NCBI GenBank assembly: GCA_014728035.1
Contig: WJMJ01000148.1
Location: forward strand, 1-64,000
Direction of reading: 5' to 3'
Source: Promethearchaeota archaeon
Lineage (GTDB): Archaea > Asgardarchaeota > Thorarchaeia > Thorarchaeales > Thorarchaeaceae
DNA length: 64,000 nucleotides
Both the position numbers and the translations under genes were made by a program. The first letter of the stretch is position 1; each line of letters starts with the position of its first letter. Shown piece after piece: positions 62,947 to 64,000 of this stretch. Under the pieces are notes generated by a model. It saw only the letters and a list, made by a program, of their open reading frames with translations, was not told where the DNA came from and did not search any database.

Positions 62947-64000
62947 TTAGTGAGCTTTGGTTTCTTTCACTTCAATATATGGTAACTCTATACGAAATGC
63001 TGCTCCCTTATCGTATTCATCCTCAAGGAGATACATCTTCCCTCCATACGTTTCAACAATCTTCCTTGATAGGTAGAGACCTAGACCCCCTTCTTCTTTT
63101 GTGGATGTTCCACGGTCAAATAAGGTATCACGTAATTCTACTGGAATTCCAGGTCCATTATCAACAAGGTCTAGCATTATATTTTTATCATCATTGTGCA
63201 TTATGATTTTTATTTCCAATAGATTATCAACATGCTGTGATGCATTTCTAATCAGATTTTCGAAGACAAATGGAAGTAACAATCTACCAGTTGTTGAAAA
63301 TTTTTCAATCTCGCAATTATCATGATAAATGATTTTTGCAGAAGGATAACTACCCCGTGCATCTTGAATAACCGTTTCAATAACTTCTCGTAAATCACTT
63401 TCAAATTTGTTGCTGGATTTTGATAGAGATTGCAGCAATCTAAGCATTCTATTTGATACATTCTCTATTGTTGTCAGAGATTCATTGACGGGCCCATCGG
63501 TTTCTGCAAGTGTACCAGCAATATCAAGTTCTCCAAAGATAACCTGCAAATCATTGATCAAGTCGTGTCGAAGCAATGAAGTATAGAGATCTAATTCTGT
63601 AGCAGTTTCCAACAGCTTTCTCCGACTGACTCGAAGTTCGTTCTCAACCTTATTTCGTCTCAGTCCAATTGCAACAAGATTTGATAATGCCATAACGGTT
63701 TTAGCATCTTCCTCTGTAAACGGAGTTGGTTTGTTCGCAAGACCAATAAGACCTTCAGCTTTACCAGCAATAACTAAGGGCCCAAACATTACATTTTGCA
63801 AATCCACATGTCCTTCAGGCATAAACTTGACCCATTCAGAATCCATGAACGAATTATCATATGCAGGACTGTTCTCACGATAGGCTATAGAACGTAGTCC
63901 TCTTATTGGCATCGGAAGGCTTTCATCAACTGTGCATGGAAGTCCCCCTGCATCAAGAAAAAGAACTTCATTCTCACTTCCATCTTCAGAAAGTAAAGCC
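62947..64000 (-). CDS. GAF-domain sensor histidine kinase, 5' end outside the window
   Basis: The frame is open to the right edge of the window, so the N-terminus is missing. The visible 351 residues hold part of a GAF domain (VMFGPLVIAGKAEGLIGLANKPTPFTEED), a coiled-coil helix and a DHp helix with LLRHDLINDLQVI (the phosphoacceptor His is present). An ATPase domain follows with N box VFENLIRNASQH, G1 box DNGPGIP and G2 box GGLGLYLSRKI. It senses an unknown signal and should autophosphorylate at that His. It is the intact counterpart to the His-less kinase at 24104. No response regulator lies beside it here. Confidence 0.88.
   Translation of the reverse strand, partial: ALLSEDGSENEVLFLDAGGLPCTVDESLPMPIRGLRSIAYRENSPAYDNSFMDSEWVKFMPEGHVDLQNVMFGPLVIAGKAEGLIGLANKPTPFTEEDAKTVMALSNLVAIGLRRNKVENELRVSRRKLLETATELDLYTSLLRHDLINDLQVIFGELDIAGTLAETDGPVNESLTTIENVSNRMLRLLQSLSKSSNKFESDLREVIETVIQDARGSYPSAKIIYHDNCEIEKFSTTGRLLLPFVFENLIRNASQHVDNLLEIKIIMHNDDKNIMLDLVDNGPGIPVELRDTLFDRGTSTKEEGGLGLYLSRKIVETYGGKMYLLEDEYDKGAAFRIELPYIEVKETKAH

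Noticed and set aside
1..64000. tRNA, rRNA, insertion sequences and phage genes
   Set aside because: I looked for T-loop signatures, transposase motifs, integrases and structural phage genes and found none I could support; short RNA genes could still be missed.

Overview
The window is about 64 kb of AT-rich archaeal DNA (about one third G+C by eye), most likely from an Asgard archaeon. Four kinds of evidence support this. Some genes sit directly downstream of TATA boxes with no leader, while others have strong GGAGG-type ribosome binding sites. There are many very large secreted proteins with a Ser/Thr-rich linker, a C-terminal membrane anchor and a short basic tail. There are eukaryote-like folds: two arrestin-like proteins, a Yip1-like membrane protein, a seven-helix protein with a longin/roadblock-like tail, leucine-rich repeats and a free-standing WGR domain. 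There are also archaeal-type families (PRC-barrel protein, archaeal-style sensor kinases). The phylum-level assignment is inference; no rRNA or tRNA gene was recognised, and no CRISPR array.

Layout. 0-2.2 kb: end of a condensation/acyltransferase-type enzyme, a flavin reductase and a nitronate monooxygenase. 2.3-7.5 kb (minus strand): a fused polynucleotide kinase/HAD phosphatase, a radical SAM protein coupled to an unknown protein, and a membrane acyltransferase. 8-15 kb: MscS channel, a nuclease-like protein with a putative winged helix, duplicated PRC barrel, zinc-rich DNA methyltransferase, small membrane proteins and a Cys-rich protein. 15.4-21.4 kb: a double-length UvrA translationally coupled to a terpene-cyclase-like alpha-toroid protein. 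21.8-27.9 kb: 7TM-longin protein, Eis-like acetyltransferase, PAS sensor kinase with a C-terminal thioredoxin-like domain and no phosphoacceptor His, a broken DinB gene, a GNAT enzyme and a zinc-ribbon membrane protein. 28-39.4 kb: three large surface proteins on the minus strand, one of 2215 residues with ten Ig-like repeats. 39.7-42.4 kb: winged-helix membrane protein, an isoprenylcysteine-methyltransferase-like protein and related genes. 42.7-43.8 kb: GyrI-like/Cys-rich fusion. 44.2-48.2 kb: the arrestin/zinc-finger membrane protein cluster. 48.6-58 kb: MFS transporter and two divergent secreted subtilases. 58-64 kb: LRR protein, flavoprotein, Yip1-like and WGR proteins, a secreted Ntn-hydrolase and a GAF histidine kinase cut by the window end.

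The best candidate for an undescribed system is the six-gene minus-strand cluster at 44186-48238. Two arrestin-fold proteins of identical length (292 residues) each follow a small two-helix zinc-ribbon membrane protein, and two larger zinc-finger membrane proteins lead the cluster. Further copies of both membrane-protein families lie elsewhere in the window (27443 and 41813). This suggests a modular membrane-adaptor system in which arrestin-like scaffolds are recruited by zinc-finger membrane partners. Second candidates are the tandem UvrA with its coupled alpha-toroid protein and the His-less sensor kinase fused to a thioredoxin fold.

Several genes end in good hairpin plus T-tract terminators (after 9715, 32778, 39730 and 58042). 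Two spots show unexplained structure: a nested inverted repeat at 15044-15106, and a 40-bp block at 15175-15214 that recurs at 43928-43966.
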